Source of the DNA: Zoroaster sp. YZ-2022
Lineage: Eukaryota > Echinodermata > Asteroidea > Forcipulatida > Zoroasteridae
Direction of reading: 5' to 3'
DNA length: 64,000 nucleotides
Assembly (NCBI GenBank): GCA_029582265.1
Contig: CM055820.1
Span: forward strand, 17,442,485-17,506,484
Part shown: in pieces, positions 45,446-56,483 of the stretch
How the letters are laid out: each line of letters opens with the position of its first letter
How positions within the stretch are numbered: position 1 is the first letter of the stretch
Translations under genes and position numbers: made by a program
The notes under the pieces: generated by a model
The model's input: only the letters and a program-made list of their open reading frames with translations
What the model was told of the DNA's origin: nothing
Databases searched by the model: none

Positions 45446-45723
45446 CAAGGGCGCAACCACGTGTTGAAAGTTGGGGGGTCCCAAGCAGCCAATAGCAACG
45501 TGATCTGCGGGCGAGCGAAGCGAGCACGCCACTAGCAGCTGGGGTCTTGGTTCAATATCACGTATTTCAGCGTGTTGATGGAAGTGTTGCATAATTGTGA
45601 TGTCATGAATGACATTACTAGGATCATGTATACATAAAATACCAAAATGTTCCAGAAGTTGGGGAGGTCCACATAAAAGTAGGGGGGGTCGTGACCCCGA
45701 TCCCCCCAGTGGTTGCGCCCTTG
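45446..45723. mobile_element. 278-bp hAT-like MITE with perfect target duplication
   Basis: The ends CAAGGGCGCAACCAC and GTGGTTGCGCCCTTG are exact 15-bp inverted repeats. The octamer AAGCCAAG occurs at 45438-45445 and again at 45724-45731. The interior contains GCGAGCGAAGCGAGCACGCC and GGGGGGTCGTGACCCCGATC and is non-coding. Frames crossing it are by-products. Confidence 0.96.
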
Positions 45724-46505
45724 AAGCCAAGTCAATTCACAAGTAACACCCCCGCCCCCCCCCCCCCCAAAAAAAGGATTTGAAGTTGAAGGGTCAAGGT
45801 CAGTTACTGGAGTCAATAACTCTGGATTATGATGACGTGAATTCCCCACGGTTATTGAACAGTCAATGTTTAACTGAAAGTACTTCTTTGCGCCAAGTAC
45901 ATTACTGTTGGCGTAGGCCCCCTGTGTATCATTCAAAATGTGTAAATAAAGCATTCGTATTACACTGAATGAATTGTGTGAACGTAATCATTTTGCAGGT
46001 GTTGAGTTACTGCCCAAACACCTCTTGTTTTATTAATGTTTTATTTTGTGTTAAAGACCTATGCTAGACCAGATTAATCAATTTGAATTCTAATTTGTTG
46101 CGATCATTGTTCTTTTAAAGATATAATCACCCCGTGTTTGGTTAAGGCTACCCACAAAAATATAATTCATAAATCGAACGAATTTTGACAGATAATATCG
46201 TTGTTTAAAAAAATGGGGGGAAAAAAGAAAAAAAAAATTCTGATTGACAGCCGCGCTGGCCATACGGAAGACTGCACACGCCCTCGGCCCGTTGCTTACA
46301 ATAAATTGTGTGGGTCCTGCCTTTTATTAATTTGAGTTTTTAATTTACTGGTACTAATCCTTGATGGATTTTATCGTTCAATGTCTTAAATGAAAGCTTA
46401 TAACTTTATTAACCTCAGAAAAATTCAACATTTAAATTTTGTTTAAACCATAAATCGGCCCAAACACGGGCAATACATACAATCTAAAAAAATATATAAA
46501 AAAAT
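45724..46505. other. No gene recognised
   Basis: A poly-C run lies at about 45755-45770. The stretch 45998-46035 (GCAGGTGTTGAG ... CCCAAACACCTCTTGTTTT) is a single diverged relative of the 2.6-kb palindrome. The rest is unassigned. Confidence 0.45.
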
Positions 46506-46705
46506 TAAGTGTTGAATCAACATTTTAAAGAGTTCGGTCAGTGACAACTCTTTATAAAGTTGGATTTAACTTTTAAAAGTGTTGAATTAACATCGATAAA
46601 GTAAGACTTAACTTGACTCCGTGTTAATTCAACACTTTCTTTGAGTTGAATTGTCACATACCGAACTCTTAAAAGGTTGATTCAACACTTTAGTTTTAAG
46701 AGTGT
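46506..46705. mobile_element. Foldback MITE, family B, copy 2
   Basis: The best-preserved copy. AAGTGTTGAATCAACATTTT, AAAGAGTTCGGTCAGTGACA and ACTTTTAAAAGTGTTGAATT face AATTCAACACTTTC, CACATACCGAACTCTTAAAA and GATTCAACACTTTAGTTTTA. The inverted arms are about 90 bp each. Confidence 0.9.
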
Positions 46706-47640
46706 ATTAAGTGTATGGCCTATACGTTTCTAGTATAGGCATAAACTACTAGCCTATTTCCCAAAATAATTGAGAGTAATACGCCGATAGTAAAAGAATA
46801 ATGAAGTTATACATGAAGGAAGGAAAACAGAGTTATACAAGTGAAGTGAATCTAAAATTTGGCAGACGGATGAATTTCACAATTAAAACAAAATTATATT
46901 TGCCGTGAACTTCTCATATCGTGGGATTAGAAATTGTTTTCTCAGTGCATAGTATTGGGAGTACATACTCGCCATTCCCACCCCCCTCACACCACCCTCC
47001 CGTCGCACCCCACCCCTCCCCCCCACACACACACACCGGGTTCGGATCTTGAAGGCATACCTCACCACGATAAAAAAATTAAAAAACCTGTACGGTGCAT
47101 TTTGGACATTCAGTTTACCCTTTTTGTATGGCATTACAATTTAATTCAATTATCATGACCTTGAGAATACTTTCCAGTGACTAATTATTTCTACCTCTGA
47201 GGTCTTACCAATACTATACACTCATCATATCAACAAATTGCGGTTCGCTTTCACTATGAAAATAATTCAACGTGACCGAAGTCATTGCACCCAGACGTAG
47301 ACATCTGATCCCGGCGGTGGACTTCACTGGGAAGACCATTTATCCCCCTGCTGCTAAAGTGACATCCCACAGGCAGGTGCCACAATAGTTTTTTCCCGCT
47401 GTATCTCGAGGGTCATGGACCTGCCATTGACATGCGATATTGTAGCCAGCGGATCAAGACGTCACAGGATGCGTCGGTCTGTTGTGTTTGCTTTTTTGCG
47501 TGTGTGTTCTTTATGTTTTGATTTTTTACGGAGGCTTTTTATATCTCCTTAGAATGCCAAGAGGTTAGCCGAGATCCAGTTGCCGAGAAAGACTGGATAA
47601 TATCCCAAGTCTTCAAAATTTCTCTGCATAATAATAATCG
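46706..47640. other. No gene recognised
   Basis: Low-complexity C/CA-rich tract at 46978-47035. The remainder, including 47.2-47.6 kb, is unassigned and has no convincing frame. Confidence 0.45.
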
Positions 47641-47654
47641 AAAATCGGAACACA

Positions 47655-48705
47655 ATTCAATATTTTATTTTATTTATTTATTTTATTTTATTACATTTTA
47701 CACTGGCAATCAGATTACATCAATTAAATATAAAACCAAACCCTAATAAACTACAAATACACAAAAATTCATTTTAAACAAAGCCAGTGAATGGTAAGAT
47801 AGAACAGGTGACCAGCACCTCTACAAGGCCATCCTACCACAAGAAACTCACTAAACATTATATACCTCTTTACACCCCCACCCCCCCCCCCAGTTACACC
47901 ACTAGAGGGCCGCTGAAGCAAGTTAGGACGGAAAAGAACGAAAAAGACAACATTAAGCAACAAATTAAATACGCCGACAGAGAGAGCAATGGCAAAAGGA
48001 CATCCATGTGCAAATATTATCTACCGAAAAACTGGAAGAAAATTTTGTTCTGTAAAACTGAGATATTTGAGATTTAAACGACGAAAGTGAAGTGGCAGAT
48101 CTTGCTGCCAAAGGAAGTTGATTCCAGATTGGAACAATCCGCTGAAAATAAAAATATTTATGTGATTCAGTTTTATACCTAGGAACAGTTAACATATAAG
48201 GTTCAGAAGAAAGTCTAGTGGTAGGACGGCCTTGAGTTACATTAAAACTAACATAACGATCAATATTAAAATGTGTAATTTTACAATTAAAAAAATATAT
48301 AAGATCACCAATTTCTCTTCTATAAAGACAACGGTAAAATGTCAAGACTATCCAATCGTGACTTATAGTCTTCCTCAGGATAATGCAGGATACATTTTGT
48401 AGCCCGTCTTTGAACACCTTCAATTAATCTAATGTTACGTTTTGATGTTCCACTCCACACAGAACTACAATATTCAAGGTTACTTCTAATCAAAGTAGAA
48501 TAAAGTGTTTTTGAAACTCGAACAGGAGCTTCATAGCCAATAGTACGTTTAATCAACCCCATCATCTTATTACATTTGCCAACAATTTTATTAACATGAT
48601 CATTCCAAACAAAACCCGAGGAAATCTCCACACCGAGATCCCGAACAGAATCAACCCGTTCGAGAGAAATGTTGTTTAATTTGTAATCAAAATTTACCAA
48701 TTTTT
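47655..48705 (-). pseudogene. 5'-truncated non-LTR retrotransposon (Jockey/CR1-type), RT C-terminal part
   Basis: The minus strand encodes, from 48700, the RT thumb region: VRDLGVEISSGFVWNDHVNK, KCNKMMGLIKRTIGY, LIRSNLEYCSSVWSGTSK, IEGVQRRATKCILHYPEEDY, LDSLDILPLSL. A one-base insertion near 48330 shifts the frame; the sequence continues as RREIGDLIYFFNCK, GRPTTRLSSEP, SHKYFYFQRIVPIWNQLP, SATSLSSFKSQI and SVDNICTW. About 300 bp of 3' untranslated sequence then runs to an AT-rich (TAAAA)n-type tail at 47655-47695. The LEYCSSVW and VQRRATK motifs are diagnostic of this RT class. Endonuclease and catalytic RT parts are missing, as is usual for aborted reverse transcription. Confidence 0.95.
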
Positions 48706-50790
48706 TATAAATTGCAGTGCCCTTTTTTAAACCCTAACCATCCCATATCCTGTAAAGTCCTCCAAGGGGCACTTTTTTGGGGAAAATTCAGCACTGTTGG
48801 AAACTGGTACTTTCACCTCTTCAAATGGGACAAAATTACTACCTGGCAAGAAGTACAGGCCATAAGTGTTGAATATGAAAGATCAACGAAAATGCATGGT
48901 GCATTTTGAAGATAAGGGCATGTTTCCAAAAGTGCAGTGATGGATTTTGGAGGATTCAGGAAGGTTCCTAGCCAGAATACCTCGGGGGGTTAGGGTTAAT
49001 GCAATAAATCAGTTTTCTGTACAAATTGTTAATGCTTGTTGTCACACTTTTTCCATGATTTACCATGATTTACACTTCCCATTGAGCCATGAAACTTATA
49101 CTTGGTGTAAAGTTAAATGATGCTGCTATCACACATGAAACTTACTATCATTTTGGTCGGAGACGTAAATTCAACGTTGGGATGAGTACGAAAAATCTTA
49201 ATACATTTTCACTATTTTCTCGTTAAACGATACAATGAAGTAAACCAACAAGTTTGTTTGTACAGGGCCTACATTTGTGTTGATTCTTATGACAACATGG
49301 ATACATTTACCGCACACATTTTACCGAAACTGTATTATATTAATAATATTTCTAGGTGATTGGGCCAATATCATTCCTGTAATCTGTATACTGGAGTTTA
49401 ATCGAACACTTGTATTATCGCTTTAAAAACTGTCTTAGCTTGAAAGCAATTTTGGTGTAGACACGAAATCTTTAGGATCCCACGGTGATACACTGTGAAT
49501 TGATCAGGGGTAACTAACTATCTTTGTTGATTTAACGTATCGTGAACAGATGTCAATATCTGACAGTACACTGAGCCGTTACCTGCATGGTATTGGTTTC
49601 CAGATGCGGAAGAAAACGATCTTGAATCGTCCAAAGAGTATTTTAATCCAATGTTTATAAACGTATATCGCGCACAGTATGTGTACATATCTTCATTGAA
49701 GGCCAATATCCCAATAAATTGAATGTAATACATCACAGCTGTTGCGACCTAAAGTAGGAAAAAACGAAATGCAACAGATGTGTCCCTAGGTAATAAGGTA
49801 TCCTCAATTTACCCTAAACGACGTACCTAATGTTATATCATCAACTGGACAGTAACTTACAAATGAAATTAGCAGTTTGGTGTTTCAGTTTGTTTCAGTG
49901 AAGGATTCTCTTGTAAAATGCTGAATTTCAATGTGTGATCATAATATGCGTGGACGTCTTGCGCGCCGGTTTTTGAGATGCACAGAATTGTGGTCATCAA
50001 AAAATTCATGTTGGTATAATGACTCACCCCCAAACTGTTAAAGTTGATGGGGGAACAGAAAATGTACCCAAGAAGAAAAACAGTTGAATCATGCTTCATC
50101 TTATTCCAGATGGTTGTAAAATTGTTTTTAATCTTGAAAATAAGAAGATTTTTTAAAGATTTTTTAAATAAAATGGTATAATTTGGAGAAGCTCTCAAAA
50201 CTTTTAATCAATATGTGTAAAAAATGCTGTTAACATTTTGTCAAATAAAAGATTTCTTTTCATAACCACGATATTAATGTTTCATTTACTCAATAATTTT
50301 CCACTACCGACAAAGTAAACACCAACGAATTAAGTAGTCTTCGTTCGTTTCTTCTATAAGGAATATGTCCATTTTGAGGATCAGTATTTCTTTAAAAATA
50401 ATTGCAAATGCAAAGCATTCATATCTTTTGGTTTCCACAGAAAACAGCTCGTTGACAGCATAGAAGAATAAAATCACAGATGTTCATGGAAAAAATCCCT
50501 TAATATTTGTATCTTGTAAAATCAGTGGTTAAATAACTTTTTCCACTTTCACAAGCACTAACTTTCTAGTAAATCATACAATTTCACTATGATTTTTTTT
50601 TTGTAACAAGCATGACTTCGATAAGTTTATGCAACCAGTAATACGCCATAGTTTTGTGCGTGTTCCGATGCTAAGCCAAAGGTAAGTGCGTCATTTCACG
50701 AGTGCGGCGAATTACGTATATGGACGATATACTAATATATTTATTTGTGTGAATCGCGATTTTCCACAGTTGCTTTATTCGTAGTATAAT
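48706..50790. other. No gene recognised
   Basis: Frames at 48712-48909 (plus), 49518-49736 and 49869-50198 (minus) lack recognised domains. Composition is AT-rich and no repeat was assigned. It is one of the longer stretches where I see nothing. Confidence 0.4.
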
Positions 50791-52112
50791 GCCCCTTTCC
50801 CACTTATGCCCCAGTCACATTGGAGCTGCGATTGCCTACGACCATGTCAGTCGTGCGACCTAGGGCGGTCTTGGCCCGGTCGTAGGTTTTTTCTGCGATG
50901 TCGGCCTAGCAGTCACACAATAAGACATGTCCCCGACTGCTCTGCGACTTGTAGCCAACTGATAGCACGACTGGTCGCAAGACCTTGAGGGACTTGTCGT
51001 ACGATCACCCAAGACTACCTACGATTGTCAAGGATCAGTCGCAAGACTAGTCACGCATAGTCGTGTGACTAGTCGTGCATTCGCACGACAAGTCGTGCGA
51101 ATAGTCGTGCATAGTCGTGCGACTGTTGGACGACTGGATAGTCCCACGATGAACCACGACTACGTAAGACCACCCAAGACTTGTAGCACGACCATCGCAC
51201 GACTATTGAAGACCTACCTACGACTAACTACGACCAGCTACGACCAGTTTGGTCGCAGCCAGGTTTTTGAACATGATCGAAAACCTCCCCAAGACCGAAT
51301 TCGGTCTTGCGACTACCCAAGACCACCCGCAACCACCCGTGACTTGTCGCAGGACTTTTCTACGATTCCTTGTAATTTCCAGTCGCAGACGATCGTAACC
51401 TGTTGTAAGTTGTCGTATCCTCCAGTGTGACTGGGGCTTTAGGCGATTTTTTAGGCGACTACAGGCGACCAGGCTGTCGCCACATGGTCGCCGGGGTGTC
51501 GCCTGTATGGTCGGGAGTAGTCTCCTCAGTCGCCCAAAGAGTCGTAGCCTCTGTCTGGTCGCCGCGGGATTTTCAAAATGTTGAAAAATTTTCGGCGACA
51601 GTGGGTTTGACGCCAATGAGCATAGATTGACTTCTACTGACGTAGGTGCTGTCGTAGGTTGTCGCCAGGTGACGTAGGTTGTCGCCGGTGCTGACCTCGG
51701 TGAATTCCATTGGCGACTACTGCGTCAACCTACGTCAACCGGCGACAGGTACTGGCGTCAAGAGAAGTCAAGTGAATTCTCTTCATTTGTCTTCAGTTGT
51801 CTTCAGTTGTCGCCGACAGGGTCGTAGCTTGTCGTAGCTTGTCGCGGGTGGACGTAGGTTGACTTCGGTTGTCATAGGTTGTCGCCTGTATGGTCGTAGG
51901 TTGTCGTAGGTGTGGTCGTAGGTGGTCGTCCTTAGTCGCGACGATTGGGTCGCCGGTTGTCGGTAGCTTGCCGTAGCTTGACGTCGACTAGGTGGTAGGT
52001 TGTTGTAGCTTGTCGTAGACATTGTCGTAGGGGGGTCCAGTCGCCGGTTTTTCGGCAACCTGCTACGACTATGACGGTCGCCGGCAGTCGCCTAAAAAGT
52101 CGCCCAAGTGGG
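50790..52112. mobile_element. GTCG-rich element with CCCACTT ends, carrying a nested element
   Basis: The left end GCCCCTTTCCCACTT and the right end AAGTGGGACAGGCCC form an inverted repeat. The body (51440-52100) is made almost wholly of short variants of GTCGTAGGTTGTCGCC and GGCGAC words in both orientations. The left part is interrupted by the element at 50809-51440. Frames of 60-140 codons on both strands are low-complexity artefacts of the motif. Confidence 0.8.
50809..51440. mobile_element. Nested 632-bp element with 18-bp terminal inverted repeats
   Basis: GCCCCAGTCACATTGGAG at 50809 faces CTCCAGTGTGACTGGGGC at about 51421-51438, one mismatch in 18. The interior consists of GTCGTGCGACT, CTACGACCA and AAGACC words. 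It sits immediately inside the left end of the outer element. It shares the habit of a body built from degenerate CGAC words but has different ends. Confidence 0.85.
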
Positions 52113-52380
52113 ACAGGCCCTTAACGTTAGTCTAATCCGTCGACCAGTTCACTGGGTGCCCGCCATAACTGATGTGGTAACCAACATTTTGCGTCAATTA
52201 AGCGTTCGTTTTCTACGCAGTCCAGTGCTTCGTCGACCAATCTGAGCACTCTATTTAACGAAACGCTAGCGTATTGCGTATTTAATAATGCGTGTGACGC
52301 GCGCGTGCAGCGTGGTACCACTGCAGTCTAGTAATGGGCGGAAAACAGTGGTCGCTGGCATCAAATTGTTTTGTTTGTCT
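52113..52380. other. Unrecognised, balanced-composition segment
   Basis: A 64-codon minus-strand frame (52127-52321) has varied amino-acid use (RVLRLVDEALDCVENERLID...). No start context, splice site or family is recognised. It contains GTGTGACGCGCGCGTGCAGC, a small CG-rich patch. Confidence 0.35.
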
Positions 52381-52381
52381 G

Positions 52382-52535
52382 TGTGTGTGTACTGTTGGGC
52401 TGTCTGTCTGTCTGTCGGTCGGTCGGTCTGTCTGTCTGTCGGTCAGTCGGTCGGTCGGTCAGTCGGGTCGGTGGGTCGGGTCGGTCGGTCAGTCTGTTTG
52501 TTTGTTTGTCAGTGCTTGTTTGTTTGTTTGATGTT
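52382..52535. repeat. (CTGT/CGGT)n compound tetranucleotide repeat
   Basis: Runs of GTCTGTCTGTCTGTC alternate with GGTCGGTCGGTC and end in TTTGTTTGTTTG. Open frames across it are artefacts. Confidence 0.95.
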
Positions 52536-52721
52536 CTCAGTTTAACTTAAATAATCTGTGTAAAAAGTAATTGGGTAGGTGTGGGGTATGACACCCCAAC
52601 CCCTCTATTTTTAAGGGTAGTTTACGCCTTACTTATTCTGTTTAAAGCTGATGGTGGTATCAATCTTTTAATGTCTTATGTAGGTGTTGTCACTTTAATC
52701 TTTTAAAATGTACCCTGTCTT

Positions 52722-53160
52722 AAAGGGGCAAAACTACACGGTCAACAGGGCATGGAATCGGAGTGCTAGTTTTATATAGATAAACTCAGTGACTGAAAAT
52801 AATATCCCACATGATAAGGTCACCAGGCCTGTGATTTCTCAGGATTTGTTACAAATCTCCCTCAGTGCCTCAAAATTTTCTTGAAAGAAGAGACGTAGTC
52901 ACCTAGGAAAGAACGAAGTAGCCTGTATTGTGTCCAAACCTCTAGTTTCTTGTTTAATTAAGGGGATATGCAGAGTCTGTAAATCCTCCAAAATTCAACA
53001 TTCAGGAGGTTCAGAAGCTTTGTCCTCTAGACCAAAGGAAGACCCAGTCCCGCTACCAATACTTTGGTCAAATCACACCCCTGTGTCATATTACCGTTGC
53101 AGCTGCATAAATGAGAGTAATTTTCAGTCACTGTATTACAGCGATTCCATGCCCCTTTAA
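52722..53160. mobile_element. Foldback MITE, family A, interrupted by a 263-bp insertion
   Basis: Left half: GGTCAACAGGGCATGGAATC, GACTGAAAATAATATCCCAC, ATGATAAGGTCA. Right half: TCATATTACCGTTGCAGCTG, CATAAATGAG, TTTTCAGTCACTG, ATTCCATGCCCC. Between them 52823-53085 is foreign and is flanked by TCA on both sides. Removing it with one TCA restores the ATGATAAGGTCATATTACCG of intact copies. The inserted piece has no recognised coding sequence. Confidence 0.88.
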
Positions 53161-53162
53161 AG

Positions 53163-53390
53163 GGACAATATTGTCACTATCTGTGTAGACTTTCAACAGG
53201 GCATGGAATCGGTGTCCTACAGTTTAAGATGAACACAGTGACTGAAAATTACTGGCTCATTTATGCAGCAGTAACGGTAACATGACCTTATCATGTGGGG
53301 GTATTATTTTCAGTCACTGCAGGGTTAATCGAAAAATTAGTACTCTGATTCCATGCCCTGTTGATCGTGACGATATTGCCCCTTTAAACC
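53163..53390. mobile_element. Foldback MITE, family A, adjacent copy
   Basis: ACAATATTGTCACTATCTG then CAACAGGGCATGGAATCGGT at the left; GATTCCATGCCCTGTTGATC then GTGACGATATTGCCCC at the right. The interior has GCAGCAGTAACGGTA and TTATCATGTGGGGGTATTAT. It directly follows the interrupted copy and is in reverse orientation by the central motif. Confidence 0.92.
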
Positions 53391-53431
53391 ACAGGCCTAT
53401 ATAAACCAATAAACCCTTTCACGGTAATATG

Positions 53432-53524
53432 CGCCATGCTTTTGACAGGGCAAAATTGTTTATTTCGAGTCGAATGCCCTGTTTAGAGCTTGCTCTGATC
53501 GTGATGATACTACAATCTCTTTAA
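53432..53524. repeat. Short derivative of family A
   Basis: Only the ends remain: TTTTGACAGGGCAAAATTG and GAATGCCCTGTTTAGAGCTT plus GCTCTGATCGTGATGATACT. It is probably an internally deleted copy. Confidence 0.7.
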
Positions 53525-53645
53525 ATTTCACGAAAAATAAATACGAACATTCTAAATTATGCATTATATATACTATTTAATTATCATAAACAACACAACG
53601 TAATGAGCTAAACTTTCATATGCTGGTTATTTAATATATAATATT
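53525..53645. other. No feature
   Basis: AT-rich spacer between the foldback cluster and the 81-bp tandem repeat. Confidence 0.5.
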
Positions 53646-54036
53646 ATTCAAAGAGAGTAAGCATACTCATAGAAGCAGTTTGGCCAACATTACCAATGTT
53701 GTACCTTCCCTTCAATGCATATGCTGATTCAAAGAGAGTAAGCATACTCGTAGAATCAGTTTTGTCAACATTACCAATGTTGTATCTTCCCTTCAATGTA
53801 TATCTCGATTCAAAGAGAGTAAGCATACTCGTAGAAGCAGTTTTGTCAACATTACCAATGTTGTACTTTCCCTTCAATGTATATCTTGATTCAAAGAGAG
53901 TTTAAAGCATACTCGAGCAGTTTTGTCAACATTACCAATGTTGTACTTTCCCTTTAAAGTATATCTTGATTCAAAGAGAGTAAGCATAGTCATAGACGCA
54001 GGTTTTGTTAACATTGACAATGTTTTGCCTTCCCTT
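53646..54036. repeat. 81-bp tandem repeat, about five copies
   Basis: Units begin TTCAAAGAGAGTAAGCATAC near 53648, 53729, 53810, 53891 and 53970. Each contains AACATTACCAATGTT, a short palindrome, then GTAC/TCTTCCCTTCAATGTATA. Because 81 bp is 27 codons, frames stay open on both strands (77 and 69 codons) with repeating peptides. This is a numerical effect, not evidence of a protein. Confidence 0.95.
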
Positions 54037-54250
54037 AATTTATTAATTAATTTATTAATTAATTAAATACGTAATTTCTGAGTCTTTTTTCGGCTTGTTG
54101 GGATGTCCCCAGCTGGTACAAATTCGATCCGTATAATAACTATCAATAGAGGGCGCTATATGGCGTTAAACATCGAACTGAACTTCTCCATAATTATCAG
54201 AGAGGGCGCAGAATTCAGCAGAGCCGTACCGACTCACACAAAATAATGAT
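54037..54250. other. No feature
   Basis: Contains an ATTAATTAATTTATTAATTA palindromic run near 54040-54065, and otherwise unassigned sequence. Confidence 0.45.
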
Positions 54251-54254
54251 ATTG

Positions 54255-54445
54255 TTGAATTATCCTTAAGAATTCGGTTAGTGACAACTTTTTATAAAGT
54301 TGGATTAACCTTTAAAACTTACTTAATTAACATTAAGTACGTTGAATTAAAATTTACTACGTGTTAATTCAACACTTTGTGAGTTAAATTTAACTGAAAA
54401 GTTGTTACTGACCGAACTATCAACTGGGCTTTTTTTAAGAGTGAA
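54255..54445. mobile_element. Foldback MITE, family B, copy 3
   Basis: Landmarks are AGAATTCGGTTAGTGACAAC, TTTTTATAAAGTTGGATTAA, GTGTTAATTCAACACTTTGT and GTTGTTACTGACCGAACT, then TTTTTTTAAGAGTG. More diverged than the 46.5-kb copy. Confidence 0.85.
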
Positions 54446-54908
54446 GGCGTACCATTCAGCTGGTCAAAGTATTGGGTCAACTGATCTCAAGGCATATAGC
54501 GTAGCCAAAGGGGTAGGGTTAGAAATCACAGATTTTGTAAAAATTAAGAATAACAAGTTTGATTGACGTTTAATCCACGATTAATTTTTAATTTTACGCA
54601 TCTAAAATCTCGGTACGCATACAGTCATAACGAGTGCAAAATATCTAAATATCTAAACACTTTCTGCTTTTAATAATTGACTGGTCTTATTACTATTAGG
54701 CCTATTATTTTTTTTTATTACAACCATGGCCCGATGGCCAAATTGCATGTGATAAATAAATATAACAGCAGCAATAAGTAATAACAAAGGCTATGCACAA
54801 AAATCATAACAAGAAATAAACAATTGTTAAAAACTAATAAATTAATAATAATTCAACGGCCATAGGCCACAGTATAGAGAAAATATATAGAGTCTAGGGC
54901 AGTGTAAT
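54446..54908. other. No gene recognised
   Basis: AT-rich. The word CATATAGCGTAGCCAAAGGGGT near 54493 resembles hAT-like MITE ends but no partner end was found. Confidence 0.45.
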
Positions 54909-55224
54909 AAATGTTATAAACATCTCATACATAGATTCTGTCTTGTAATTGGTTGAGAGCGTGTCACATGATGTTCGCTATTTTTACTGTAATGCCAAGC
55001 AAACAAGGAAAGACTAGCCCATGGCAACCAATGAACTACCCCATGGCAACCAATAAAATTGGTCTAAACGCATCAATGCTGTTACAACATGAATAAATAC
55101 GTGTTACAGAAGTTCAATTAAGTTCGGAGTGTTGTCAAGTTAATGAAAGTCACGTATTGGTTTGATTTATTGCAGCAGGTCTCTTAGTAAATTGTGCAGA
55201 ATCTATGTATGAGGTGTTATAAAA
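54909..55224. mobile_element. 316-bp element with about 28-bp inverted repeats
   Basis: TGTTATAAACATCTCATACA then TAGATTCTG at the left faces CAGAATCTATGTATGAGGTG then TTATAA at the right, with a one- to two-base gap. The interior has a direct repeat CCATGGCAACCAAT at about 55020 and 55050. The target duplication is unclear. Confidence 0.82.
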
Positions 55225-55345
55225 CCAATATTGACTATTTCCCTCGGCTTCGCCTCAGGAAAATAGAACGCTCCAGGGATCACCGAGGGAGGCTAGTTTT
55301 ATTGTACCACTCGTAGCAGTCAATATTTGTATAATAATAGTGAGG
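55225..55345. mobile_element. Short inverted-repeat relic
   Basis: CCAATATTGACTATTTCCCT near 55228 faces AGCAGTCAATATTTG near 55317, with CTCGGCTTCGCCTC and CCGAGGGAGG inside. It is probably the remnant of a MITE, lying back to back with the preceding element. Confidence 0.55.
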
Positions 55346-55786
55346 TCATATTCACAACAATATTACCCTAAATATGTTTTGTACAACAGGGAATGTCAAA
55401 TTTGAACTTAAATTCGGTGGAAGTTTGGATTGTATACCCAGCGTCTAAAAATAAATTCCACGAACACAGCGCCACCCCCGGCCCCCACCAACTTAGTTTT
55501 CTCTTTGCATTAATTTGTCATTAAGTGACGACAAGTGCGCACGTGAGTACCTCTATGCGCAATGAACTTGAACCCCTGCGGCCGGCCGGTACCAGTTAAT
55601 GTTGTTGTTCACGTTTTGTACTGCATTTCATGATCCATAAACATACTATTTTAGTGCTCCAATGCGGTGTCGTATACACAATTTTGGCTTGAGTACAATC
55701 TTATCAAACATTTCGACGGTTTAATTACTTATTTGAGGCCGAAAATGTTTCGTGGGAGAGGGAGGGCTACTCCGACTAGAACGACC

Positions 55787-55931
55787 ATGGAGAGCGCTGG
55801 CAGCAAGGAGCTGGACGGCAAGTACCGGCGAGCGTCGACCGGGACTGCTTCGTACGATAAATGGAAACTATACCGGCAAAGATCCGAGTCAAGTCAAGCT
55901 GGGAGAAATGTGATATCCCGGCTTGCTGGAG
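55787..55931 (+). CDS. Putative first coding exon, function unknown
   Basis: ATG at 55787 in the context CGACCATGG opens MESAGSKELDGKYRRASTGT and continues to RNVISRLAGG, where GGAG|GTAAAT is a good donor (exon end 55931, phase 1). An upstream in-frame ATG at 55745 (MFRGRGRATPTRTT...) would add 14 basic residues; the 55787 ATG has the better context. The peptide is rich in Ser, Arg, Lys and Gly and is probably disordered. The region from 55540 is richer in CG than its surroundings (TGCGGCCGGCCGGTACC), as expected for a promoter. No downstream exon is recognised before the window ends. No family is recognised. Confidence 0.45.
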
Positions 55932-56483
55932 GTAAATGCCATCTGATATAAAGTGATATTTCGTTTTATCACGTGTTTGTACAAATATTGTGTTAGTAAT
56001 TATAGCTAGTTGAGCTCGAGTGAAACTGAAAGGGATAGATTCGTGATAGTGATTGTACATCATTGGTAATGTTAATTAACCCTCCTACTTCTGGTACCTT
56101 TTTCATACAAGTTGATCCACCATTTGAAATCATTCGCTTTTGTGGTTTTGAATGGTGAAATAACTGTGTACAGTATTGATTCCCCAAATGGTTTTGAATG
56201 GTAGGTCAGCTCATACAAAACCTTGTTTGGATTTTTCCAAATGGTAGTACAGCTAATACTAGTAATTACTATTAGGCCTACTCTAGTAGTACAAAACCTT
56301 GTTTGGATACTTCTGAGTTCTGTGGTGAATCAATGGACCCTCTATGCATTTGAATGGATTTGAATGGTAGTAAACCTTGCTACCAACACTGTTCAAATGG
56401 TATCACCATGTGTGTACAAAACCAATGGGCATTTTGGTATGTGGAAATTTTGAATGGTTTCAAATGGTCAAACAGTAGGAGGA
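55932..56483. other. Possible intron; degenerate TTGAATGGT repeat
   Basis: Between 56120 and 56470 the word GGTTTTGAATGG or TTTGAATGGTA recurs about seven times, with ACAAAACCTTGTTTGGAT at 56215 and 56290. This is a decayed short tandem array. No coding. Confidence 0.55.

Noticed and set aside
50806..52058. Arg/Thr-rich frames in the GTCG-rich region as coding genes
   Set aside because: Frames occur on both strands, have extreme composition and follow from the degenerate GTCG/CGAC words between transposon ends.
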